Below are positions 9,850 to 23,763 of a DNA stretch of 64,000 nt, one piece after another; the stretch's first letter is position 1; every line of letters begins with the position of its first letter. A program made the translations under genes and the position numbers. The notes below the pieces were generated by a model. That model had not been told where the DNA came from. It saw only the letters and a program-made list of their open reading frames with translations, and did no database searches. The stretch comes from Megalonaias nervosa (Eukaryota > Mollusca > Bivalvia > Unionida > Unionidae), in assembly GCA_016617855.1 (NCBI GenBank), contig JAECUM010001754.1, positions 57,428 to 121,427 of the forward strand, given 5' to 3'.

Positions 9850-12800
9850 ACAAACTAAATGCATTACCACTGTTTTTCTCAGTTTTCTTAAGTATTAGTA
9901 ATTTACAGAACATGAAAAGACAAAATGAATTCAGAGAAACAAAAATGAACGTACAGTGCTTTAAATAAAGAATTATTAAAATATATTCTGTCTTATGAGG
10001 TCAAAATTAAATTAGGATAGTATATATGTATGATGATGTATGGAACTAAATGATAGAGGACCCCACTTGTATTTTTTAGTATAGAAGTTTTATTTAGTAC
10101 TATTAGTATAAAATACAGTATATATAAATTAGACATAAATCTAGTATAAAATACAGTATATATAAATTATACATAAATCTAACAAAGACAGTAACATAAT
10201 AGTATATAGTATAAAATACAGTATATATAAATTAGACATAAATCTAACAAAGACAGTAACATAATAGTATATAGTATAAAATACAGTATATATAAATTAT
10301 GCATAAATCTAACAAAGACTGTAACATATCAGTATATAGTATAAAATACAGTATTTGTAAATTATACATAAATCTAACAAAGACAGTAACATAACCAGAC
10401 CCAGTATATGTAGACAAAACACACACACACACACACATATGAAGAAATGCTACTGCATGAGACATGATTCAGTATGAATTAACAGAAAACAAATCAAATA
10501 CATGCTTTAAAACAGAACAGAGATAAGACAATCATTTTCATTATGTTATCATTTTTGTTATTATTCTGAGGTCCCCAAGATTAGTAGAATATAGATGCAT
10601 GATAATGACATCTGATATTACATTGAATTAAATCATAAATTTGACAGGACCCCAGTATAGATGCATGATAATGACATCTGATATTACATTGAATTAAATC
10701 ATAAATTTGACAGGACCCCAGTATAGATGCATGATAATGACATCTGATATTACATTGAATTAAATCATAAATTGACAGGACCCCAGTATAGATGCATGAT
10801 AATGACATCTGGTCAAATTTGTCAAAGATTTACTTTCTCTTTACCTACCTCTCCAATCCAATGAATTTCCTAGATCTCGTGCTGAAAACCAAATTTCACC
10901 CCAAGGCTGAATAACTGAGTTGATGTTGTTTACAATAATGTAAGCCTAGACCCATACTGGATCTTGTTTCTAAATCGCTCTGCCAAAAATATGGAAGAAA
11001 ATACAGGTCATGTTTTAGAAACCTTGACATTGTCCTGGAATGATTCAGTCATTTATGACTGTTTCTATTGATATGATTTATGACTATTTCTATTGATATG
11101 ATTTGTGACTATTTCTGTTGATATGATTAATGCTATGCAAAATGTATAAATGAAATTATATGAGTAATTCATGTGAATAGCTTACAAAAAAAAGTCCATA
11201 ATGAATGAATAATCAGCAATAGGCAATAGGGATGGTTATGAATCAGGAGGATGTGACCCAATGCATAATTTCATAATATCTTTAATAGCTTATGTGGACT
11301 ACGGACAAAATGTCAAAGAAGAAAATGTTCTGGTACATAAATTTATCATTCATTCTAATAAAAATTCAGTGTTATACATTTTAAGTGGTGGTTGCAGTAT
11401 CATATCCCAACAGGTAGAAATCAATGAAAAAGTTTTATTCTTTATTTGAGTGTGTGTGTGTGCGTGTGTGTGTGTGTGTGTGTGTGATTTGGATTTTTAA
11501 CACAGCTTCAGCAATTTTCCAGTCATATCACTATGATGGCTGCAGTGTGGCAGTTGATAGTGATGTCTAGCACTGGGGCAACATGCTGCAGACATGTAGC
11601 ATCATGTTTCACCCAGTCACATTATCCTGACACCAGGTCGCCCAGTCCTAACACTAACATGTTAACACCGAGTTCCTAATGAGGCAGCTGTTAGTACCAT
11701 TTTTATAAGTCTTTGGTATGACTCAGCCAGGGTTTGAACCCGTGACCTCCCGCATCCGAGGCAGATGCTCTGACCACTAGGTCACTGGAGCAGACTTCTT
11801 TAATTGAATAATTTAGGCTACCATCCTTTAATATATTCCAGGAAAGGTCAACATATTGGAGTGTGGTACACTTTTATCGTGTAACTGTCTGACATTAAGT
11901 ACAGTTTCTTGTCTAGCTGATAAACTGCATGCAGACTGGAGACTTCAAGATGATATCAGGCTATAGAATTTTTTCAAAAAATAGATGGGCACATGAATGT
12001 TTATGTTAATATTTTTTTTTCTAGTATCTTGGCTGATTTGCCCCAGAAAATGCATGATATTTGTAATCAACTAATAGTAAATTATTCTGGAACAAAAGTT
12101 AAAAAATACTCTGAATTCTACTTGCCCCAATGTTAAGTTTATGGATAGAACATCTAAATATAAAAGAGTTCAGAGGAATGATAAAAGTTATTTCTACACA
12201 GAAATATTTCTCAACATTCAGTAATGACTTGTAATCCTTAAAATGAATTTTGTCGACTGATTTGCTTCTCATGCCAATTTTGGTACATGCAGTCTTTTTA
12301 CTAGCTGAAACAATTAATGTATGAAGAGTTTTGATTGCACAAATATTTTATGCTGAAATTTTTTTAGTCTTAATCAATTCCACCATGATGGCTTTATCAG
12401 TTTAATTACAACTTAGTGTGACTTAAGATTTTTCTGATGATTTGTTTCCTGCTAAGTAATTATTGTTGAGATGATCTGATTTATTCATAGTACTTTTAAA
12501 TTTCATTATTGAATATAATGAAAAGGAATGCACAGTGCAATGGATAAACATACAGGTAGGTGCATGTAAGTTGGTAAGTGAAAGTGTGCATGTGTGATTT
12601 GGATTTTTAACTTAGCTTTAACAATTTTTCAGTCATATCGATATGATATCTGCAGTGTGGCAGTTTGTAGCAATGTCTAGCACTGGGACATCATGCCGCA
12701 GACATCTAAAATGATGTTCCACCTGGTCACATTATTCTGACGCCAGGTCAACCAGTTCTAACACTAACCTTTTAATGCTGAACACCTAGAGAGGCAGCTG

Positions 12801-15800
12801 TTAGTACCATATTTATAAGTCTTTGGTATGACTAGGCCAGGGTTTGAACCTGCGGCCTCCCACATCTGAGGCAGATGCTCTAACCACTAGGCCACAGGAG
12901 CGGTTTGGTAAGTGAAAGATTAAGAATAAAGAAATGAATGAATGAATAATACATGATGTAAGAGAGAGAACTCTGTCAGTTTACACATGCATGAGAATAA
13001 AGTAGAGGATAATAATGGACCATTGCAAATGGACATTCTAATTAATTCTAATTATAGTGAGACCAGGATGAGAAATAGTGTTCAAATTAGAGTAACGAAT
13101 GCAGGTTACTTTTGAATGGGAGTCTTATATAGCATCAACAGGTCAATAAAACAGTTATCTTCTTGGATGATGAATCACTTGTTTCACGTAAGTTAATGAG
13201 CTTAAAGACAGTTTATTTGTTTAATCAACTGAACCTGTTGTTTGTTCTATCCGTGTGAATGCATTTACATAAGCAGAACAACACAGTTCATTGAGGATAC
13301 GACATGTAGTGTAAACTTTACATTGTGACCACTCCAGCATTGTTCTGTTTGTCTGAAAGCAATACGCTACTGCACTCAAGGTGTTGTAAGTAAATGACAT
13401 AAAATCTATTTATTGCAACAAGTACATTTGTAATTTGGCCTGTTAAATCTTGTACTTAACAAAGAGGGATCGAAAGGAATGAAAATGGAAGAGCGATGTT
13501 TCCAGAAAACATAGCTACTTTTAAAAAGTACAGAATCAATTTCTGTAATTAGTATATTCATAAAAGATGGGCAAGTAACACCGTCAGCCATATCCTGAAG
13601 TAAAGACGACAAAAGTATGCAAAGAAAACTATCTTATAAATGAAATCCAAAAATAAAAAGCACAAAATACTTTGCCAAACACAGTAGTAATGTGTATGAG
13701 AGCTTGAAGAGTCAAATGGTGCTGACACAGAGGAGCTTATGAATTGCAAAGAGTTGATTATTGAAAATAAGTGAAATGTGGTGGACTTGCATGATTCTTA
13801 GAAATTAGAGATTGAATAGGGAACATACTTTCAGGTGTCTGTATTTGGAGAATAATTAAATATAAAATTGTATAGACTTGTAACAATTGCCAATATGTAA
13901 AATGAGTCCAAGTGATTATAAGAGGATTAGGTGAAGTTGTACAGGCCAGACCTTAGTAGATAACAATTAAAACCCCTGTTGATTGTTGGTGACTTTTCAT
14001 AGCGTTGATTAGTTGATTAACTATGCATTTTTTGAATTGTTGCTTCAATAACAATCTTACTGGATTGTACTTAAAACCCTCCTACAATGTTTGGAACTCT
14101 CACATGTCATCGTCTACCGTTATTACAACTCTTTGGTCTTAGACTAAGTAATTGAAAAGAGTGAAAACCAACAAGTTTTGTAAAATTCAACAAATAATTT
14201 ATTTTGCTATAATACAAAGTGAAAATTTAAAAAGAAGTTACAGTATTGCAAATTAAATCCCAAAATGTCCAAAAGGTTCTATCACCAGTCCTAATGAATA
14301 AAGTTCTAATTAAATTCCAGTGGTGTTTGAAATAAGATCCAACGCCGAAGGCATCGATGTGCCTGTAGTCTTGAATGTACTAATGTACCAGTGCCCTGAA
14401 GTGTGATAACGTGCTAACAGTCTTCCAATTAATCACAATAATATGATCCAAGATGTCTTTGAATTCACTCTAATTTCAGATTAATGTTTCTGTCCAAGAA
14501 TATTAGAGCACTTTGTATTTCCAATGAATAAATACATTGAATAAATAAATTTCACCCAAGTCAAATACTGAACACAACAATAAGATTTCTGCTTCAGATG
14601 TTATTGCAGGAATGAATAATTTTTCCAAAAACATAATTATATAAAAACTAAGACACAAAAGAAGAGCCAGAATGTAGGACAAAAATTCGTTTCTAGAATC
14701 ATCCAAGTCATAATTAGACAAATTCTGTTCTACAATTATAATGACGAACATGGTAAACATAATGTCCTTAACGCAAATCAAGATAATGATTGAACATTTA
14801 ACCCACACTGTTATAAAAATATTGACTGTATATGTTTACCAGAATAAGAACAACATCAACATGAACTTGACTTTGGACAAGGTCAAGTCCAAAAGGCAGT
14901 GATACATAAACATGGAGAAAAACTAACAAATACAAATTAAATACATGTATGCATAACACCTTATTTAAAAAACTGTGTCAAGATATTTGGACTTCTCAAT
15001 GTTCTTCCTGTAGTGTAATTAATTTTATAGGTCTGAGAAATAAGATCATCCATGGAGTAGTTGTCAAATCAACCGTTACTTTGGTGCAGTTGCAAATATG
15101 CTTTTATTTTTTAAGTATACCTGCATATGGCATCAAAACAGCTGATTTTGTGGTATTGTTGTCAGTTTTATTGCCCTATTTTGGGGAAGAATACCAAGAA
15201 GTCCCAGAATCTTGGCACTATTTTTCTGAATATGGTACATGGTAAGATGCAGGTGTTTCAGAAATTTTGGATGGATGTATGGATTCAGGTGAGCAAAAAA
15301 CTCTTGTTGAAGTGAGGTGTCAGAACACATTCATGTAATTAGTCTATTGATCAAGACAATGATACAGCACTTACAGTTAATTAAAGAGTGTTTTAATTTC
15401 TTTATCTACCAAAATCTATTCTTTGTGACTTAACCTAACCCCTCTACAATCAAAAGTGGATCAAACAAATGAGTTCATCACTGTACAAAAAAATGCATAC
15501 TAAAGTCTAGACAGTTTGGATTTTCATGTGTCTGAAATTAAGAATAAGCAAATAAGAGAATAGTGTTCATTGTGCTAGACCATTTAAAACATCTACCATC
15601 TACTGCTACCATGTGGTAGAAAACAATTCCATGTTTTCAATTAGGAATGTAATTTGATCCCACATCCCAAAATAACAATATAAATATCTGTATTGGGATG
15701 GGAAAAGTTAAAGGAAAATCTGACAAGATTTAGGAAGAACAGGATTCCTATCATAGTATGTCAGCTTAGAGAGATGACAGATGACAATATACGTTTTTAT

Positions 15801-18800
15801 GACATATAAGCACTTAACTGGCATGACTGAAGATGACCATGTAATCCACCCCACCCACACACCCAACATAAATGCTTGCCTAAGGGTTGTACCGAAGGAT
15901 ATTTTTTAATCATTGAAATCATTAACACTGTGTTTGTTCCTTAAGGTCATTTTATATGGTACTCTTTACTGTAGCCATAAAGAAGTAACATTGATATCTG
16001 TTCACAAGATGTTAGCATCCACGGTTACAATTAGTACATAGCAAGAACTGGTCATTGACCATTACTCCTGCATCCCACTGGACTTTATTTGCTCCATTTG
16101 CTTGCCAAGGGCTTGATGTGTAAAGAAACAATTATTTTTATAAATAAATAGTTTTTGAGAGAAAAGTGAAGCAAAGAAGGATAATAGAATAAATGAAGCA
16201 ACAGCAAATTCAGAACTGAAAATGACACATTTTCTGGCACGTTTAATAATTAAGTATGTTGATATTATCTTTCTTTTTTATAATTTTTTTATACTCCACC
16301 CTTTGAATGTTTTTGTATAATTACACAAAAATCTGGCCACCACACATTAAGTTTTGAGGAAAAGATTACCAGCAAGAGCCATTAGAATTTGTGGATCCCT
16401 AATTGTGTGTGTGTGTGTGTGTGTCTGTGTGTCTGTGTGTGTATTTACATGTAAAACGTTTACAAATGAACTTCACCATATTTTGCTTTTTTCTATTTCA
16501 GCAAGATGATAGAAAATACATTGCATTGGGTACCTTTGGGTTTCTGAAGGAAGGAACATGGGAGGTGAACATGACCAAGTTTTCTGTCACTGTCAAGCCA
16601 TCTTCTGAAGTCTACAGAAAAAATTATGTATGTTTTTCTAAATATATATATGAACAATATTTGATGCTTTTATCCAAATGAATGTCAGGTATAGTCCTTA
16701 AGAGCATAAAATATGACCTGTCAGAAGAGTTCTTTCTTGAACAAAATGATATTAGTAGATTTTTAAAAACATGTCATATCTACCTATATTATAATGTTAC
16801 AACTGTTCGATAATATGTGAAGAAAAAAATCCCATATCTACTTTGCTAAGAATTGGGAAAGTGGCTCTGCATGATTTGTTATTGTGGGAGGATATATTTT
16901 GACTTAATACATTTAATTTCAGCTTTGTGTTTTAAGTGGTTGTTGTTGATGTGACATTGACTGAATTTAATTGTAATATGATTATTAAAAACAAAATAAT
17001 TGAAATGTTAAATAAATTTTATTTTATTTTATTATTGTGTTAAATCTATTAGGAACCAAATTAATCACAGTTAAAAATATACTCCAAAACTTGTTCTGTT
17101 TCAGATGTTACTGAAGCAAAAGATTTAAGTTTACTTTTGATGTAAATAATAGAATTCAAGTTAAACACTCTTAACAGTGTAGAATCTACAGTGGATCTCA
17201 CATGAGACATTTATTTATTATACAATATTAAAAAAGCCACAAACATTGAAAATAAAATAAAATATTGTTGTGAATGTTATGTATGATGTATTACCATAAA
17301 TATATTATTTGGCCTAATTAAAAAATGTTTTTTAGGTTTCATGCAGAAAGAATTGGGGCTAAACATTTTAAAATATATTTCTTTTACAGATATTACTGAA
17401 TGTTGATTGTTATAATGATACATTACTTATTTATTTACACCAAGTATTAATCAGTAAGAATTATCTTGTGTTTTTGTATCATTACATGCTGCAACTTCTT
17501 CATGCATGTCCATATTACTTAAGTATATATTCATACAGAAGGGTTAATACAGTTGTTTTTAATGCTTGTTTGTATAGAAGAGTTGATAAAGGTGTTTTCT
17601 ATGCATGCACATCAGTATAGACGGGCTGATACAGGTGTCATGTATGTATGCATGGACATGTTAGTATAGAAGAGTTGATACAGGTGTTTTCTATACATGC
17701 ACGTCAGTATAGACGGGCTGATACAGGTGTCATGTATGTATGCATGGATATGTTAGTATAGAAGAATTGATAAAGGTGTTTTCTATACATGCATGTCAAT
17801 ATTGATGGGCTGATACAGGTGTCATGTATGTATGCATGGACATGTTAGAAAAGAAGAGTTGATAAAGGTGTTTTCTATGCATGCACGTCAGTATAGACGG
17901 GCTGATACAGGTGTCATGTATGTATGCATGGACATGTTAGAAAAGAAGAGTTGATACAGGTGTTTTCTATACATGCACATCAGTATAGATGGGCTGATAC
18001 AGGTGTCATGTATGTATGCATGGACATGTTAGTATAGAAGAGTTGATAAAGGTGTTTTCTATACATGGACGTCAGTATAGACGGGCTGATACAGGTGTCA
18101 TGTATGTATGCATGGACATGTTAGAAAAGAAGAGTTGATAAAGGTGTTTTCTATGCATGCACATCAGTATAGACAGGCTGATACAGGTGTCATGTATGTA
18201 TGCATGGACATGTTAGAAAAGAAGAGTTGATAAAGATGTTTTCTATACATGCACGTCAGTATAGATGGGCTGATACAGGTGTCATGTATGTATGCATGGA
18301 CATGTTAGAAAAGAAGAGTTGATAAAGGTGTTTTCTATACATGCACGTCAGTATAGACGGGCTGATACAGGTGTCATGTATGTATGCATGGACATGTTAG
18401 AAGAGAAGAGTTGATACAGATGTTCTCTGTGCATACACATGTTGGTATAAAAGGATTGATGCAGGTGTTTTCTAGGCATGCACATATTAGTAAAGAAGGG
18501 TTGATACAGGTGTTTTCTATGCATGTACATATTAGTATAGAAAGGTTGATACAGGTGTTCTCTTTGCATACACATATTGGTATAAAAGGATTGATACATA
18601 TGGAGGGGGCTTACTGCCATAATTCTATGCATGTAGTTTCTAATCTTCCTTGATATATTATTGTAAATGGCTGCTTGCAAGTTCTACTTTCATAATTATA
18701 TCCATGTATATTGTATTCTTCATTGATGCAAATTGTACGTGGCAGTTTGCAAGAGCTACTTTTCTTCTGCATTATTGTGAATGGCTGCTTGCAAGTTCTA

Positions 18801-21800
18801 CATTCCTAATTCTAGTCATGAATTTTTGTTCTTTATTGATACAAGCTGTAAATGGCTGCTTGCAAGTGCTACATTCCTAATTCTAGTCATGAATTTTTGT
18901 TCTTTATTGATACAAGCTGTAAATGGCTGCTTGCAAGTGCTACATTCCTAATTCTAGTCATGAATTTTTGTTCTTTATTGATGCAAGCTGTAAATGGCTG
19001 CTTGCAAGTGCTACATTCCTAATTCTAGTCATGAATTTTTGTTCTTTATTGATACAAGCTGTAAATGGCTGCTTGCAAGTGCTACATTCCTAATTCTAGT
19101 CATGAATTTTTGTTCTTTATTGATGCAAGCTGTAAATGGCTGCTTGCAAGTGCTACATTCCTAATTCTAGTCATGAATTTTTGTTCTTTATTGATACAAG
19201 CTGTAAATGGCTGCTTGCAAGTGCTACATTCCTAATTCTAGTCATGAATTTTTGTTCTTCATTGATGCAAGCTGTAAATGGCTGCTTGCAAGTGCTTAGA
19301 TCTACTTTCCTTCTGCATCATTGTATCTTACAATTTGCCAGCTATTGAACTGATTCCGCAGTTTGTCGTATGGCAAATGCTATGTCAGTTATTACAAGTT
19401 TTGTATATTCTGTTTATAAACTTGACATATTACAATTACACCATTCCAACTGCTGTTTTTATACAGATTTGACCTTGCAACAATATAAATACCAAGTTTT
19501 ATCAGTATCGTCTTTGTTGTTCAGCGCATGTCGCTATCTGTTGTCATAATGGCATACTAGAGATTAGCATGGCATTATGACAACAGACGGCGCTCTAAAT
19601 TTCTAAAGTTTTTCCTTTACCAGAAATAATTAATGCTCACCAGAGCTTTACAGCATTTATTTAGTGTCCATAAACATTGTAACTCTTTTTCAGTCCCCTT
19701 TTTTAAGGTGTATATTAGCAACGAAGTTTTAATCACTCTCTAAAACCATGTGCTTTCTCGAAGATATAAGTGATTTATAGCACCTTACAAAAACAAAAAC
19801 GCATACATTACAGCAGGGTGGTCCATCTTCTTCAACCACAGTTTTGACGCACTTAAGTATTTACTTTCACCATTTAAAAAGTGTACTTCTTAGTGATATC
19901 TCTCATTACCCTGGAAACATTAGTTAGTTTAGCAAGTAAGGATCAGAAATGACAGTGATACATTCCCTTGTACTCTTCTTAATGAGCTTTCATCTGACGA
20001 CACCTGGTTGTAAGGATCGTATTGTACGTCACCCATTTTGACTCACTACACAGACGTTTTGTCTTTTCCTGTGATACTATTGTACATAAAATCTTGTGAA
20101 AATAATATATTTCAGAGCAACATCAGTAGCATGTAATAAAAGTTTATTGGTAAAATGACATTAAAAAAGTTAAGCATTCCTAAAGGATTTCTTATTCTTA
20201 TCACAATCTTCATTTTGGAACATATTTTGTCGCAAAAGCCGAAATAATCAAATTGCGGAAAATCATGTTCATATCATGATAAAAATGTTTACTTGTGATT
20301 AGAAGTATTAGATTTAGTGTACAATTATTTTCCAATACTTAATTTGCATTGTTGATGTACAGAACCTGAACCTTTGAATGTATTTAAAAAAAAAAAAAAA
20401 AACCCAACAACAAAAACCAAACAAACAAACAGCCTTAAAACTGGTTTGCATCCTTTTAAACTTTTGTCTCTGAAAGTGAGACAAAAGACATAATGTTACA
20501 GGAGGTTTTACTTTTATTTATTGCAATTTTTACCGTTATCAAACCAATTAAAAATAATAAATTGGTTCAAGAATTTTAAAAATATAAATATAGCACCCTT
20601 AGGCAGTGGCATCACTAGGGTTGGTGTCAGCCAGTGTGGTAACTCATGGTGTCACCCCCATGGACCTCCTTCCTGCACAAAAATTCAAAAATTTTATAGA
20701 CAGTCATTTTGGTGTCACCTTCACTGATGGTGCCACCTGGTGTGGTCCACACTCCCCTAGTGACGCCACTGCCCTTAGGTTCTAATTATTCAGCTGCTCC
20801 TTGTCACATTAAAGATTAAAAAAAAAAGTTGTAAAGAATTTTTGAAATGTGAATGTAGTGACGCATGATTCCGACTTATTAAGTGTTCTGCTCTTCGCAA
20901 TATAAAAGTAGTTTAGTGAATCATCTTTGATCAAAGAGAGAGAGAGAGACAGAGAGAATGCACCAAAACTGCATATTTCATTAAGTTATTGTAATTGTAT
21001 ACATGTATCCTGGGTCGATGAGCATGTTTTGGGACAGTCTAAGGGTCTTTCATTCAGCAAGTATCAACAAGAGAAAAAAATCTATTGATCTTACTCGATA
21101 ATTATACAGGGTAGAATTTTACTGAACACTGTCCTTTTATTTGGTTTTTTTATGTAATTGCCTACATGTATCCTGGGTAGTTGAGGGAGTTTTGGGACAG
21201 TCTTTTGCTGTTTTATGGTAGTCATGGGGTCTTTCATTTGGTGATAATTGCTAACATGGGGAAAAAACTCTCCTGACCTTACTCGATAATTATACAATGC
21301 AGGATTTTACTGATCACTGTCTTTTTCAAGGCTTGATTCATTATACTGTAATTGTATTCAGTATCCTGGGTAGGTGAGAGTGGCTTAGACAGTTTTGTGC
21401 TAGCCCCTTGACTTTCATGGTGATACGCAGAAAAATTAAACTGTTGGATGTCTAATTCATACATAAGTTCTTGGAAATAATCAAACATAAAATTGCTGGA
21501 CAGATTTGGGGAGGCCAACAAGTGTTATAAAACATTGCCTAAATGTTTAGAACAGTGTTTGCTTTAATATTCTTTAAACAAATAGTCTGTGTAGATCTTG
21601 AGGATGCACACATTATGGTCAACAAGTGTTGGTTGCTTGACTTGGTAATAGGTAATGAACCGACAGTCTACCATATTTCTGCTAAATGGCTTGGCAAATG
21701 GTCAAATGCAGGAATAGGTTGCAGATGTGCCTTAGATATCTTCTGACTGGATTTCCTACCATTTGACAAGTGTGACAAAATCTTTGATACTTATAAACGT

Positions 21801-22210
21801 AAGTTTTAATTTTTGGCAAATAAAAATGATTCAGGATCTTGTGATAAGTCTTACTGACACCAAAATGACCAGCGTAAGGAGTTTTATGGGCTAGAGTATG
21901 AATTTCCTGTCTATACGACATAGGAGTAATAATTTGATTGCTCACTGACCACTCATCACCAGCAGGTACATCAGGTGGTCGCCATTTTCTCATTTTCACA
22001 AAGTAACAAACTGGTACTTGTGTGGATTCAATTTCTGAAACCCAGTCTTGTGTCTTCTCTGAGGAATAGTACTTGGGGGCCTATGACTCACATTAAAATG
22101 TCTTGCATGCTTATAAAGTAGCTGTTACTTTCTGTTCAGATATCTTGCAACTGCAGTCAGAAATTGGCAAGTGGTTTCTATTATTCTGTGAAGAAACTAA
22201 CTTACTTACG

Positions 22211-22293
<83 letters not shown>

Positions 22294-23679
22294 TGAGTGA
22301 TTAAGTCATTTAAATTATGGAATTCCTTATCCATTGTTCCAAGACACATATGTTAGGGATAACAGGCCAAATTTAAAATTTCATCTCAGGTTCATAAATA
22401 TAATTGTTCTGTGAAGGTCCAAGCATCAGAAAAAACAAATTAGCAAATAAAATATAATCTTTTTCACGGCGTTTTGCTCATAGCAAGTGCAAACAACTTA
22501 TTTTATTGCCTGCAAAAACAAATTCTCCAAAACGTGAGCATTTTTGTACAGTGTATATATTGAATACAGATTTAGTAATGGAATTTTTTTTGGATTAATT
22601 CTTGAAATTGTCACTAGGGAATATATATTGACTGTTCTTGAGGCATAATTTACAAATGTATGTGGTATACAAAAAGAAATGTGTCTCGGCGAGTTCAGAA
22701 TTTACAGTTTTAATTCCTTAGAATTTGCAGTTATGAGTGTATGTCTAATCCAAAAGCCAACTTGTGTGAAAAGTTTGTCTTTATTCATGTTTTATTCATG
22801 CAAAAGAGAAAACAAAAGGGATTGGCAAATAAATCTATAAGAATAATGTAACAAGACAATCCAGGTATTTGTTCCTTATAATTGCCTACCTGTATGATAA
22901 TTTTTGTTTTAGACTAATTCATCTAATAATTATTATTGTGCCTGAGCTGTGAGTAGCCTTAAAAAACTTTAAAAGTTTTTTAAAAAATTATGGGGTGGGG
23001 TTACACTTCTAACAGAAAACAATCACATATGTAGAAGATACATGTAAAAATTAGTGTTAATCTTTTTAACTACTACATTAATTTCATATCCAAATGTATC
23101 AAGGAAGTTTGGTACTGTATTGTAGCTGTAATAATAAAAATAATTTGAGCTGGTTACTGGTAGCGATAGCAACGTTATTTATATTCAGTATATTATATTT
23201 TTATAATTGCTACCAAAGGAGACTGACGTTTTATCAACGAAGTACCATGCAATCAATCATCTTATCTGTACTATAAATACTGATTCATATATGGATGAAT
23301 ATGATTTTAAATAACAAAAAATGTAGTTTCCAGTTTTATATCTGTGGAAATAAAGCATCTCATAATTGTATGGAAATGTTCTTTATGTTAAGATTTAGAA
23401 AATATGTTTCATATTGTTAGATTTATTTTCTTGTATAATGAAATAAATTCATAATTTTTTAGCATTTAGCTGCTACAGTATATGCTTTGTATGTGATGTC
23501 CTTGTTTCAGGTCATTTATCTCTTACTATTGTATTGGAATTGGAGATTTAAAATGAAATTGGAGATATAAGATTCTTGTCACAGACAACTAGGGATAATA
23601 CATACTGGCTATTGCATAATCATCCATGCCACACATATATAAGAATTCTGTATAATTTGAATATTTACCTTACTTTTTG

Positions 23680-23763
<84 letters not shown>

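Noticed and set aside
11690..11795. tRNA-like sequences (also near 12810, 32730, 33870, 41785, 55950, 57548)
   Set aside because: They are heads of SINEs, with degenerate arms, attached bodies and target duplications, so not tRNA genes.
14949..15245. 98-codon plus frame ending in a donor-like GGTAAG in intron 1
   Set aside because: No similarity to the GPR107 family or another family I know, and exon 1 joins exon 2 without it. It could still be an unknown exon, but I cannot support it.
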